Shown piece after piece: positions 7,228-12,955 of a DNA stretch of 20,467 nucleotides. The position numbers and the translations under genes are program-made. Below the pieces are notes generated by a model. The model was not told where the DNA came from. It did not search any database and was given only the letters and a program-made list of their open reading frames with translations. Source of the DNA: a bacterium (GTDB taxonomy: Bacteria; Patescibacteriota; Minisyncoccia; Phycocordibacterales; PALSA-1337); assembly GCA_030698965.1 (NCBI GenBank), contig JAUYLM010000013.1:1-20467 (forward strand). Reading direction: 5' to 3'. Position 1 is the first letter of the stretch. The number at the start of each line of letters is the position of its first letter.

Positions 7228-7491
7228 TTACTTATCTTCGGTCGAGAACCACTTTGAAACATAGTAAATAAATGCGGCTACAATTATGGTAACGATAATG
7301 GCGTAGACAAATTTTAGTAGAATACCTTCCCCAGGCGGAAAAAAACTTTCAATAGCTCCTCTGACAGCATCATTCCAGGCCAGACCCACTATAAGCCCAA
7401 ATGCCGCTGTGATGGAAGCGAGCATCTTTTCTCTTACTGCCATCCGAACATTTCTCTGCTCGTCCCTTATTTTTTCCCAATATTTTTTCAT
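7228..7491 (-). CDS. Small two-helix membrane protein, DUF5654-like
   Basis: An 87-aa protein with a charged N-terminal helix (residues 1-22, basic, amphipathic) and two membrane helices, about 24-42 (ASITAAFGLIVGLAWNDA) and 58-79. The GLIVGLAWNDAVR motif at the end of the first helix and the K-W-F ending resemble the DUF5654 family, seen widely in CPR bacteria and archaea and of unknown function. It lies 35 nt below lexA on the same strand and so may be read from the lexA promoter. No Shine-Dalgarno is visible. Membership rests on my recognition of the pattern, not on a search. Confidence 0.72.
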   Translation of the reverse strand: MKKYWEKIRDEQRNVRMAVREKMLASITAAFGLIVGLAWNDAVRGAIESFFPPGEGILLKFVYAIIVTIIVAAFIYYVSKWFSTEDK

Positions 7492-7526
7492 ATTTATAGT
7501 AACTTATGTTCTAATTTTCTTTTGTT

Positions 7527-8090
7527 TTAATACTTCCTTATCACCCCCTTCACTACTGCGGCTATGCGAAGATCATATTCTGGATAAATAGGCTTATAGT
7601 TGCGATTTGCCGGCTCAAGATAGTTCTTGCCCGACTTCTTTCTTAAAAATTTCATCGTCCATCCCCCATCCACTTCAGCAATGACAATATCACCTTCTTT
7701 TGGATTCTCTTTCCTCTCTACTACGACGAGGTCGCCTTCCCGAATCCCCTCTTCAATCATTGAATCACCCTTCACTCTTAGGATAAAAGATTTGTCTGGA
7801 TTGGACACAAGATACTCATCCAGGCTCATAGTATCCAAAGCCACCTCATCAGTAGCAGTCGGTATGCCCGCTTCCACAAGACCAAGGAGAGGAATTTCTC
7901 CTGTCAGCTTATTAGGTATGAGCCGGCCCTGCCCGTCCTTCGAAACAATTTTCTCCGCAACCAGCTTGTTCACAAGCTTATACACCGCATTCTTGGACTT
8001 GAAGCCAAGAAGGTCCATGATCTCCTGATAGCTTGGCATTCTTTTTTTATTTCTATAGAAAGAAACTATTTTATTGCGGTATTCATTCAT
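7527..8090 (-). CDS. lexA: LexA-type SOS repressor
   Basis: A DNA-binding repressor that cuts itself when RecA is activated by DNA damage. The N-terminal winged helix (residues 1-60) has the LexA pattern MPSYQEIMDLLGFKSKNAVYKLV. The cleavage site is A74-G75 in LVEAGIP. The latent peptidase has Ser110 (KGDSMIEEGI) and Lys147 (WTMKFLRK), with GDLVVVER and GDIVIAEVDG between. The length of 187 aa is slightly short. The dimerising C-terminus is complete. A TGG-TATAAT box ends seven bases before its ATG, inside the end of the upstream gene, so it has its own leaderless promoter as well as read-through from the SOS-box promoter at 8357-8385. That second promoter gives it an autoregulatory loop. Confidence 0.93.
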   Translation of the reverse strand: MNEYRNKIVSFYRNKKRMPSYQEIMDLLGFKSKNAVYKLVNKLVAEKIVSKDGQGRLIPNKLTGEIPLLGLVEAGIPTATDEVALDTMSLDEYLVSNPDKSFILRVKGDSMIEEGIREGDLVVVERKENPKEGDIVIAEVDGGWTMKFLRKKSGKNYLEPANRNYKPIYPEYDLRIAAVVKGVIRKY

Positions 8091-8097
8091 ATTTTTA

Positions 8098-8106
8098 ATT
8101 ATACCA
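8098..8106 (-). promoter_or_regulatory. Extended -10 promoter of lexA, predicted leaderless
   Basis: The minus strand reads TGG-TATAAT, seven bases TAAAAAT, then the lexA ATG at 8090. The hexamer overlaps the stop codon of the 71-aa gene. There is no Shine-Dalgarno between it and the start. Confidence 0.62.
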
Positions 8107-8314
8107 AAAATACTGAAACATATTGTGCAAGACGGTTCATAATTCCCCTTGAGACAATAGGCTGAGGATCGATAGATCGAAGCTCCTCCATAAGATACTT
8201 GTGCCGGCGAGCCAAGACCTTGTATGACAACCCTCTCTCTATCCTCATATCTATTTCCTCATTCAACCGGTCTATTTCCCTATAAAGCTTTTTCATTAAA
8301 TTGTATGTAGTCAT
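8099..8314 (-). CDS. 71-aa coiled-coil protein under a LexA-type operator
   Basis: A short charged protein I do not recognise. Residues 5-50 are almost entirely helical with Leu, Ile and Met at heptad spacing (LMKKLYREIDRLNEEIDMRI), followed by a second helix RRHKYLMEELRSI and a hydrophobic tail ending YVSVFLV. There are no cysteines or catalytic motifs. The second in-frame Met (MKKLYRE) is another possible start. It is the first gene after a sigma70 promoter whose spacer holds the SOS-box-like palindrome and is followed 8 nt later by lexA. That context suggests a damage-inducible protein, perhaps a regulator or inhibitor acting by coiled-coil contact, but this is inference. Confidence 0.7.
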   Translation of the reverse strand: MTTYNLMKKLYREIDRLNEEIDMRIERGLSYKVLARRHKYLMEELRSIDPQPIVSRGIMNRLAQYVSVFLV

Positions 8315-8356
8315 TGGATTTTTTTATTAAATTAATAATTAATGTCTGATGTATAT

Positions 8357-8385
8357 AGTATAGGTGAACGACTGTTCACCGTCAA
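8357..8385 (-). promoter_or_regulatory. Sigma70-type promoter of the 71-aa gene and lexA
   Basis: On the minus strand TTGACG (8380-8385) and TATACT (8357-8362) are separated by exactly 17 bases. This is the best -35/-10 pair in the window. Transcription would begin near 8350, giving a leader of about 36 nt. The whole spacer is taken up by the LexA-like palindrome. Confidence 0.82.
8363..8380. promoter_or_regulatory. LexA (SOS-box-like) operator
   Basis: GGTGAACgactGTTCACC is an 18-bp inverted repeat with 7-bp arms. Its core GAAC-N4-GTTC is the known LexA box of Bacillus-type bacteria (CGAACN4GTTCG) except for the outer C/G. It fills the spacer between the -35 and -10 boxes, so bound LexA would block RNA polymerase. 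It lies 37 bp from the divergent dprA promoter, which could also be affected. Confidence 0.8.
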
Positions 8386-8413
8386 TAAAAATATGTGGAT
8401 AACTTGCAATTGA

Positions 8414-8422
8414 TGCTATAAT
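8414..8422 (+). promoter_or_regulatory. Extended -10 promoter of dprA
   Basis: TGC-TATAAT on the plus strand, a perfect extended -10. No -35 is evident. Transcription would start near 8429, about 11 nt before the ATG at 8441. Confidence 0.62.
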
Positions 8423-8505
8423 AGCGGGATTAATAATCTCATGAAAATGCTCCAACATTTCAACCACTTAAAATTATCAACAGAGAAGACAGGGACTTCC
8501 CTCCT

Positions 8506-9348
8506 TTGCTCAAGGAAATCAATGATCCTCCACAGAGCCTTTTTGTTCGCGGAAATATAGAACCGCTACTTGATAAGGATGTCAGGATTCTTTGCGTTGT
8601 CGGATCTCGCAGGTATTCGAATTATGCAAAAGAAGCAGTGGAGAAATTAATTGCCGGATTGAAAGGCTATCCTGTTTGCATTGTTTCCGGGCTAGCCCTA
8701 GGTGTAGACAGCATCGCGCATCGTTCTGCGCTTGAAAATAATATTTATACAATTTCTTTTCCGGGTTCCGGCCTTGATCCCTCCGTCATATATCCGAGCT
8801 TTCATGCCGGGCTGTCGGAAGACATAGTCGAGAGCGGAGGCGCGCTTCTTTCGGAATTCGATCCTTTGGAGAAAGCGGCAAAATGGACATTCCCTTCCCG
8901 AAACCGTCTGATGGCAGGAGTCTCGCATGCAACTCTCGTTGTAGAAGCCGGACTGAAATCTGGCACGCTCATTACTTATGCCAGAGCAATGGACTACAAT
9001 CGTGATGTTGCCGCGATTCCTGGACCGATCTTTTCTCCTCTTTCCGCCGGACCGCATATGCTCATACGCAATGGCGCGACGCCGGTGACATGCGTCGATG
9101 ATCTGCTGGAATTTATCGGGTTCGCGAGGAGAAATGGGCAGAGTATATTGCCTTTGGATGATCTTCGCCTCAAGTCTCTGGGAAATGTAGACAGAGAAAT
9201 AATAAATATTTTATTGAAAGGACCAGTGAGCAAGGATGTTTTGGTTAGGCAATCGGGATTGGAAACGCAAAGGGCAAATCTGATAATTTCAACGCTGGAA
9301 CTTGAAGGGTTTATAAAAGAAGAAATGGGAGTGGTGAGGGTGGTTTAA
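8506..9348 (+). CDS. dprA: DprA-like DNA processing protein
   Basis: DprA loads RecA on incoming single-stranded DNA during natural transformation. The Rossmann-like core is clear: VVGSRRYSNYA, IVSGLALGVDSIAHRSAL, a PGSGLDPSVIYP turn, LLSEFDP, FPSRNRLMAGVS, VVEAGLKSGTLITYARA and IPGPIFSPLSAGPHMLIRNGA. A C-terminal winged helix follows (about 225-280). The coordinate is the first standard start in this frame (TTG), but the conserved N-terminus continues upstream: in-frame codons from 8473 read IINREDRDFPPLLKEI, the usual DprA opening. No ATG, GTG or TTG exists upstream in that frame. The nearest ATG (8441), placed correctly for the promoter, is out of frame by one base at an AAAA run (8470-8473). 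Either ATT/ATC at 8473/8476 starts translation, or a frameshift or sequence error lies there. Confidence 0.9.
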   Translation: MLKEINDPPQSLFVRGNIEPLLDKDVRILCVVGSRRYSNYAKEAVEKLIAGLKGYPVCIVSGLALGVDSIAHRSALENNIYTISFPGSGLDPSVIYPSFHAGLSEDIVESGGALLSEFDPLEKAAKWTFPSRNRLMAGVSHATLVVEAGLKSGTLITYARAMDYNRDVAAIPGPIFSPLSAGPHMLIRNGATPVTCVDDLLEFIGFARRNGQSILPLDDLRLKSLGNVDREIINILLKGPVSKDVLVRQSGLETQRANLIISTLELEGFIKEEMGVVRVV

Positions 9349-9351
9349 AAG

Positions 9352-9385
9352 AATTGCCAGACGCGAGTTTGCGCCTGGCAATTTT
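9352..9385. terminator. Shared terminator between converging dprA and lysA
   Basis: AATTGCCAG (9352-9360) pairs with CTGGCAATT (9375-9383), and inside it GCG (9363-9365) with CGC (9372-9374). TTTT lies on the plus-strand side and AAAA at 9347-9350 gives a T-run on the minus side, so it can serve both genes. Confidence 0.8.
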
Positions 9386-9402
9386 GCAATATCTGGAAAT
9401 GT

Positions 9403-10680
9403 CTAGCTGAGAGATATTTCCTTATAATCCCCATGACGCTCCAGATCTTCATATGTTTCCGCCACGCCGATGCGTAGAACAGAGTGGTCATTGAGAAGGA
9501 GTTCCTGAGGACGAGTTCGTCCGTTATAGTTAAATCCCATCGCCGAACCATGCGCTCCTGTGTCATGCGTGATGATATAGTCTCCCTCTTCAACAACCGG
9601 CAGGAGAATATCTCTCGCAAGCACATCGCAATTCTCGCAAATGGAGCCGGCGATCGTCACGATCCTCGTCGGACCATCTTTGGGAATGAAGTTCTTGTCC
9701 AGAACAGTGCAGTGGTGATAAGCGGAGGAATACATACCTACCCTCATGAGAGCCGGCATCGCCACTTCCACCCCCACGAAGCTTTTATACTTCTCGTACA
9801 CATTGATCACTCGATTGACGAGCACTCCATGAGGACCAGTCACGTACCGGCCGCTTTCCATGTAGAGCTTTGGAACAAAACGATGGAATGCTTCGAATCT
9901 CAAAAGAAGGATTTTCGCCGCCTCTGCGAAACCCTCCATATTGAAGGACTTGTCTTCCAGACGATAAGGAATTCCGACTCCCCCTCCGACATTCACAAAC
10001 TGAATACGAATGCCGAGCTCCCTATAGATTAAAGCCGATACTTCCAGGAGCAGGGAGAGCGTACTGACAAGGTGCGTATAATCCAAGTCATTCGAGCACA
10101 CCATGGTATGAAGGCCGAAGCTAGTCGCGCCTTTGCCTTTGGCTCGTCCATAAGCCCGAACAATATTTTCAATCGGCACACCGTATTTTGAATCAACCGG
10201 ATTGCCGATAATTGAATTCACTTCATCTCCGGTCTTTCGATTCCCGGGGTTAAGCCTGAAAGAGACAAGTTCGGGAAAATTCCCCGGAATTTTGTCAATG
10301 AAGATTTCATCATCGAGATTCAGTATGCATCTAACTGTCATTGCCTCTTTAAATTCTTCCTGTGAGGTGTTATTCGAGGTGAACATGATATCGTCCGGCG
10401 TCGCCTGCACATCATACGCGAGACGGAGCTCGGGGATTGAACTGCAATCAAAGCCGCAGTCTTCGCTTTTGATGATATGCATAATGTCCAGCTTCGGCAG
10501 GGCCTTGACGGCGTAGAATTCCTTGAAATCAATTCTGCGCGAGCAGAATGCGCCGATCAAGGATTGAAGTGTTTTTCTAATTCCCTTCTCATCATATATA
10601 TGGAAGGGTGTACCGAAATGTTCCACTATTCGAGGAAGGTTCGGAAACAACCGATCTTGAAACGACTCTGACATTGGCAT
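9403..10680 (-). CDS. lysA: Diaminopimelate decarboxylase
   Basis: A PLP enzyme of the alanine-racemase fold that removes CO2 from meso-diaminopimelate to make lysine. Lys59 in FYAVKALPK forms the Schiff base. FGLHTMVCSND, FVNVGGGVGIPYR (phosphate loop), ESGRYVTGP, GSICENCD (residues 346-352, contributing the partner-subunit cysteine C348) and HDTGAHGSAMGFNYNGRTRPQELLL follow. The HTMVCSN and CENCD wording differs from E. coli or Mycobacterium LysA (HIGSQ, CESGD), but I recognise it as a separate LysA clade (HTMVASN, CENND). The length of 425 aa is normal. The start is supported by AGGAG 8 nt upstream. It is transcribed alone from a TTGACA promoter, about 190 nt below dapL-like 10875-12095. 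No dapA, dapB or dapF is present here. Confidence 0.88.
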   Translation of the reverse strand: MPMSESFQDRLFPNLPRIVEHFGTPFHIYDEKGIRKTLQSLIGAFCSRRIDFKEFYAVKALPKLDIMHIIKSEDCGFDCSSIPELRLAYDVQATPDDIMFTSNNTSQEEFKEAMTVRCILNLDDEIFIDKIPGNFPELVSFRLNPGNRKTGDEVNSIIGNPVDSKYGVPIENIVRAYGRAKGKGATSFGLHTMVCSNDLDYTHLVSTLSLLLEVSALIYRELGIRIQFVNVGGGVGIPYRLEDKSFNMEGFAEAAKILLLRFEAFHRFVPKLYMESGRYVTGPHGVLVNRVINVYEKYKSFVGVEVAMPALMRVGMYSSAYHHCTVLDKNFIPKDGPTRIVTIAGSICENCDVLARDILLPVVEEGDYIITHDTGAHGSAMGFNYNGRTRPQELLLNDHSVLRIGVAETYEDLERHGDYKEISLS

Positions 10681-10747
10681 GGTCTGGTCTCCTGTAAGTT
10701 GTTAGGCAGTGGGTGGAAAAGGACATTGGAGATACTGCTTGATCTCT

Positions 10748-10788
10748 TGGTCTAACCAAAGCCTACTTATTAGAGGGGGAAATGTCAA
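10748..10788 (-). promoter_or_regulatory. lysA promoter with operator-like inverted repeat
   Basis: On the minus strand TTGACA (10783-10788) and TAGGCT (10760-10765) are 17 bases apart. The inverted repeat TTGGTctaACCAA (10748-10760) starts at the end of the -10 box and covers the start-site region, as a repressor operator would. The protein that might bind it is unknown. Confidence 0.62.
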
Positions 10789-10803
10789 CAATTTAAAGCA
10801 AAT

Positions 10804-10839
10804 AAAAAAAGACAACCGCCAGGCGCGAACGCTTGGCGG
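10804..10839 (-). terminator. Terminator of the aminotransferase gene
   Basis: On the minus strand CCGCCAAGC and GCCTGGCGG (9 bp with one G-T pair; plus-strand 10816-10824 and 10831-10839) close a 6-nt loop, followed after a short gap by a T-run (complement of 10804-10810). It lies 36 nt below the stop codon of the aminotransferase gene. Confidence 0.82.
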
Positions 10840-10874
10840 AAGTTTGAGTAGAAGAACGAAATTATGAACGGGAT

Positions 10875-12095
10875 TCAGTAGCTGACTTCAGCCTTCTCAA
10901 ATCCACACGAGATTTCCCCCTTCACTTCTTCGATATCTGCCGCGCATACTGCGTAGCGAATCCAGGGATCGAACGGAACGCCGACAATACCGGCATTCGC
11001 GATCATTAGATCGTTGAAATGATCGGAGGATGCAATACCCTGTCCAAAAGCTTTCTTTGGACAGTCGAAGAGAAGAAAGAATCCTCCTTCTGGCCTGACT
11101 GCCAAGCGCATGCCGTTGCCCTCAAGGATATCGGTGACGAGATCAAGACGACTCTTGTAGAGCGAGCGAACGGCATTGATCTCGTGCATGTGGTTCTCAT
11201 AGAGGTCAAGGATGCCGGCAGCCAAAGGCGCCGCAAAACCGCTATCTGTATTTCCCTTGATCCTCTTGATGTCGCTGATGAACTCCGGAGAGCCGATCAT
11301 GGCTCCAATCCTCCAGCCGGTATTGTTACCGGACTTGGAAGCAGAGAATGCTTCGGCCCAATTGAGATCTGGGAATTCCACGGCAATGTCCGTGAGGGTG
11401 GTCGCTTCGTCGGTATGCGACAGAATGGAATATGCGGAATCACAGCAAACATATACTCCATGTTTTTCGCATAAACCGCATAGTTCCCGCAGCCATTTTC
11501 TTTTTGCCACGATCCCCGTTGGATTGTGAGGGAAATTCAGCATCAGCAGCTTGTTCCCCGGCTCTCCGGACATTTTGCCGATCACCTCTCCAGGATTGAA
11601 GAGGAAACCATTTTTCGGATCCATCGAGAGATGGAGGTGTTCTACATGAGGACGCATGAGGCATTGGTCAGCCGGTGTCGGATACCCTGGCTTAGTCATG
11701 GTACCCACGACAGTGGGGTATGTTTTTCCAGGATCGCACCAGCCTCCCATCGCATCGATAACCATTCCGAACATCGGCTTCATGCCGGGTATCGGCAGGA
11801 AGTCGATAGAGCCTTCCGGCAAATAAGGCAAGTTGGTTTTTACATGTGCCTGGACAAATTTGAGCGCAAAGTTTGGGACTCCGGGCGAACCGTTATCCTG
11901 ATATTCGTGCATGGATTCTTTATCGGACATAATCGCCTTTGCAGCGGCGATTCGAGCTGGTTCCAGGGCCGGACCTTTCGGCTGGCCGATGGAGAGCTTG
12001 ATGAGTTTGATTCCGTCGGCCTGTGCCTTGTCGCACTTTTGCTTGATTCCCTGAAACAGGTTTCCGCCAGCTGGAGGCAAGTTTGATTTCCTCAT
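10875..12095 (-). CDS. Class I/II aminotransferase, possibly an LL-diaminopimelate aminotransferase
   Basis: A fold-type I PLP aminotransferase of 406 aa. It shows LIKLSIGQPKGPA near the N-terminus, NFPHNPTGIV (the substrate-side Asn loop), CDSAYSIL (Asp/Tyr for the PLP ring), and SASKSGNNTGWRIGAMIG with the Schiff-base lysine and the phosphate-binding arginine. VRPEGGFFLLFD and the closing IRYAVC segment carry the carboxylate-binding arginine. Standing next to lysA on the same strand, the simplest reading is the diaminopimelate aminotransferase step (DapL/DapC type), giving DAP for wall or lysine. The substrate cannot be fixed from sequence, so I give no symbol. AAGGA lies 5 nt before the ATG at 12095, and the gene has its own promoter and terminator. 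Confidence 0.85.
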   Translation of the reverse strand: MRKSNLPPAGGNLFQGIKQKCDKAQADGIKLIKLSIGQPKGPALEPARIAAAKAIMSDKESMHEYQDNGSPGVPNFALKFVQAHVKTNLPYLPEGSIDFLPIPGMKPMFGMVIDAMGGWCDPGKTYPTVVGTMTKPGYPTPADQCLMRPHVEHLHLSMDPKNGFLFNPGEVIGKMSGEPGNKLLMLNFPHNPTGIVAKRKWLRELCGLCEKHGVYVCCDSAYSILSHTDEATTLTDIAVEFPDLNWAEAFSASKSGNNTGWRIGAMIGSPEFISDIKRIKGNTDSGFAAPLAAGILDLYENHMHEINAVRSLYKSRLDLVTDILEGNGMRLAVRPEGGFFLLFDCPKKAFGQGIASSDHFNDLMIANAGIVGVPFDPWIRYAVCAADIEEVKGEISCGFEKAEVSY

Positions 12096-12129
12096 AATTC
12101 CTTATAGTTGTTTGTAGCCGTGCTATTGG

Positions 12130-12152
12130 AAAACGAGGTGGCTACCCCTCGG
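12130..12152 (-). promoter_or_regulatory. Terminator-like hairpin in the aminotransferase leader
   Basis: On the minus strand CGAGG...CCTCG followed by TTTT lies about 35 nt upstream of the ATG and below the promoter. The loop contains GTAGCC (complement of 12140-12145), which could instead pair with GGCTAC (12114-12119) and open the hairpin. That is an attenuator-like choice; the stem is only 5-6 bp, so this is tentative. Confidence 0.35.
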
Positions 12153-12163
12153 TTCTGTGGCTA

Positions 12164-12191
12164 ACATTACCTGACTTCTGTAGACTGTCAA
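12164..12191 (-). promoter_or_regulatory. Promoter of the aminotransferase gene
   Basis: TTGACA (12186-12191) and TAATGT (12164-12169) on the minus strand, 16 bases apart. Its -35 box lies 6 bp from the -35 box of the divergent gene at 12269, so the two promoters would compete for or share nearby regulators. Confidence 0.55.
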
Positions 12192-12197
12192 TAGAAC

Positions 12198-12226
12198 TTG
12201 ACACACACGAAGTAAGAAGATAGAAA
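12198..12226 (+). promoter_or_regulatory. Promoter of the 158-aa gene
   Basis: TTGACA (12198-12203) and TAGAAA (12221-12226) with a 17-base spacer. A start near 12233 gives a leader of about 36 nt that includes AAAGGA, nine bases before the ATG. Confidence 0.62.
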
Positions 12227-12268
12227 TAGAACGGAAAGTGAGAAATCCAAACGAAAGGAATTCTAGAT

Positions 12269-12745
12269 ATGTCAGCTCTGTTAACGGAAGAAATGGTGGA
12301 AGCCGCTGTCGCAATCCTTAGACCAGGGATTGAATCTCTGATTAAATCAACAAATCGAATGGTAGTATGGACAGTCGTCCTTGATCCAGGGGTAACAAGG
12401 TTTGACGCTACCCGTCCGAGTGTTCTGTGGTCAGGAGGAATTGGTGAACTGGACCAAAGCAAATGGCCAAGAAAGTACGACCTTTTAGCAGGCGACAAAG
12501 TCGGCCTCACATGGCGAACTGACCTTCCAAGTCATTTGGTGCAGCGCGATGCGCCATACCTTTTCAGAAAAGGAGATTTCAAATACGGCGGAAGCGAATA
12601 CCGGAATGGACTGATAGTCGGATCAAGCGGCCTTGAGTGGCATCATGACTATCTTGTTTCAGCTTCGCTGGCAGCAATGCTCCAAGCTATGACTATCGGG
12701 GTCTCTGATAAGATTTACCCGAAGGACAACATCTACATCGAGTAA
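12269..12745 (+). CDS. 158-aa protein, weakly GlcG/HbpS-like
   Basis: I do not firmly recognise this soluble protein. It runs from an N-terminal helix (LLTEEMVEAAVAILRPGIES), through VVWTVVLDPGVTRFDA, to a C-terminal part FKYGGSEYRNGLIVGSSG and a final helix SASLAAMLQAM. The order of a helix, a 'vvVlD..G' strand, a small-residue GGSxYRxGxIVGxSG turn and a helix with alternating Ala recalls the GlcG/HbpS domain of heme- or small-ligand-binding proteins, but the similarity is loose and I would not name it. AAAGGA at 12254-12259 supports the ATG. It has its own TTGACA promoter and a strong terminator, so it is a single-gene unit, placed divergently from the aminotransferase. Confidence 0.72.
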   Translation: MSALLTEEMVEAAVAILRPGIESLIKSTNRMVVWTVVLDPGVTRFDATRPSVLWSGGIGELDQSKWPRKYDLLAGDKVGLTWRTDLPSHLVQRDAPYLFRKGDFKYGGSEYRNGLIVGSSGLEWHHDYLVSASLAAMLQAMTIGVSDKIYPKDNIYIE

Positions 12746-12753
12746 TCAACTTC

Positions 12754-12791
12754 ACCACCCGCCGCGCCTCACGCGCTACGGGTGGTTTTTT
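12754..12791 (+). terminator. Rho-independent terminator after the 158-aa gene
   Basis: ACCACCCG (12754-12761) pairs with CGGGTGGT (12779-12786), with an inner GCGC/GCGC helix around CTCAC. A T-run follows at 12786-12791. It separates this gene from topA. Confidence 0.9.
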
Positions 12792-12809
12792 ATATATGCA
12801 AGATATTGC

Positions 12810-12906
12810 GGAAAATTGTGCGAGCCTACGGGGAGGAAGCCTTTTCCAGGAGCGAATGCGGGGTGGAAAAGGTCTTCCGACCGCAAGATAGGCGAGCCAA
12901 TTTTCC
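12810..12906 (+). ncRNA. Structured element upstream of topA, no recognised family
   Basis: A 97-nt segment folds almost end to end. The closing stem is GGAAAATTG/CAATTTTCC (12810-12818 with 12898-12906, 9 bp). Inside come GCCTA/TAGGC (12824-12828 with 12889-12893), CGG/CCG (12829-12831 with 12881-12883), GGAAG/CTTCC (12835-12839 with 12874-12878) and CCTTTTCCA/TGGAAAAGG (12840-12848 with 12864-12872), with one bulged T at 12873. A 15-nt purine-rich loop caps it. I compared it by eye with 6S, SRP, RNase P, tmRNA and common riboswitch cores and saw no match. It lies after a terminator and just before the topA promoter. It could be a small RNA, a leader element or a MITE-like palindrome; the strand is a guess. 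Confidence 0.5.
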
Positions 12907-12936
12907 TAAATTAATTTGCTACATTTCCTATTCTCG

Positions 12937-12945
12937 TGTAATACT
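12937..12945 (+). promoter_or_regulatory. Extended -10 promoter of topA
   Basis: TGT-AATACT ends ten bases before the topA ATG at 12956. Transcription would begin about 3-4 nt before the ATG, so the message is nearly leaderless. No Shine-Dalgarno is present. Confidence 0.45.
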
Positions 12946-12955
12946 TACATTCGTA

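Noticed and set aside
9403..10680. Carboxynorspermidine or ornithine decarboxylase instead of LysA.
   Set aside because: HDTGAHGSAMGFNYNGRTRP and FVNVGGGVGIPYR fit the LysA clade, and a DAP-type aminotransferase lies beside it.
11526..12086. 186-codon plus-strand ORF across the aminotransferase gene.
   Set aside because: Antisense to well-conserved aminotransferase motifs; its translation has no domain pattern.
12782..12955. Upstream extension of the topA reading frame by 58 codons.
   Set aside because: The extension covers the terminator tail and the structured element, and translates to no TopA-like sequence. MKLLIVESPAKAKTI from 12956 is the family's normal start.
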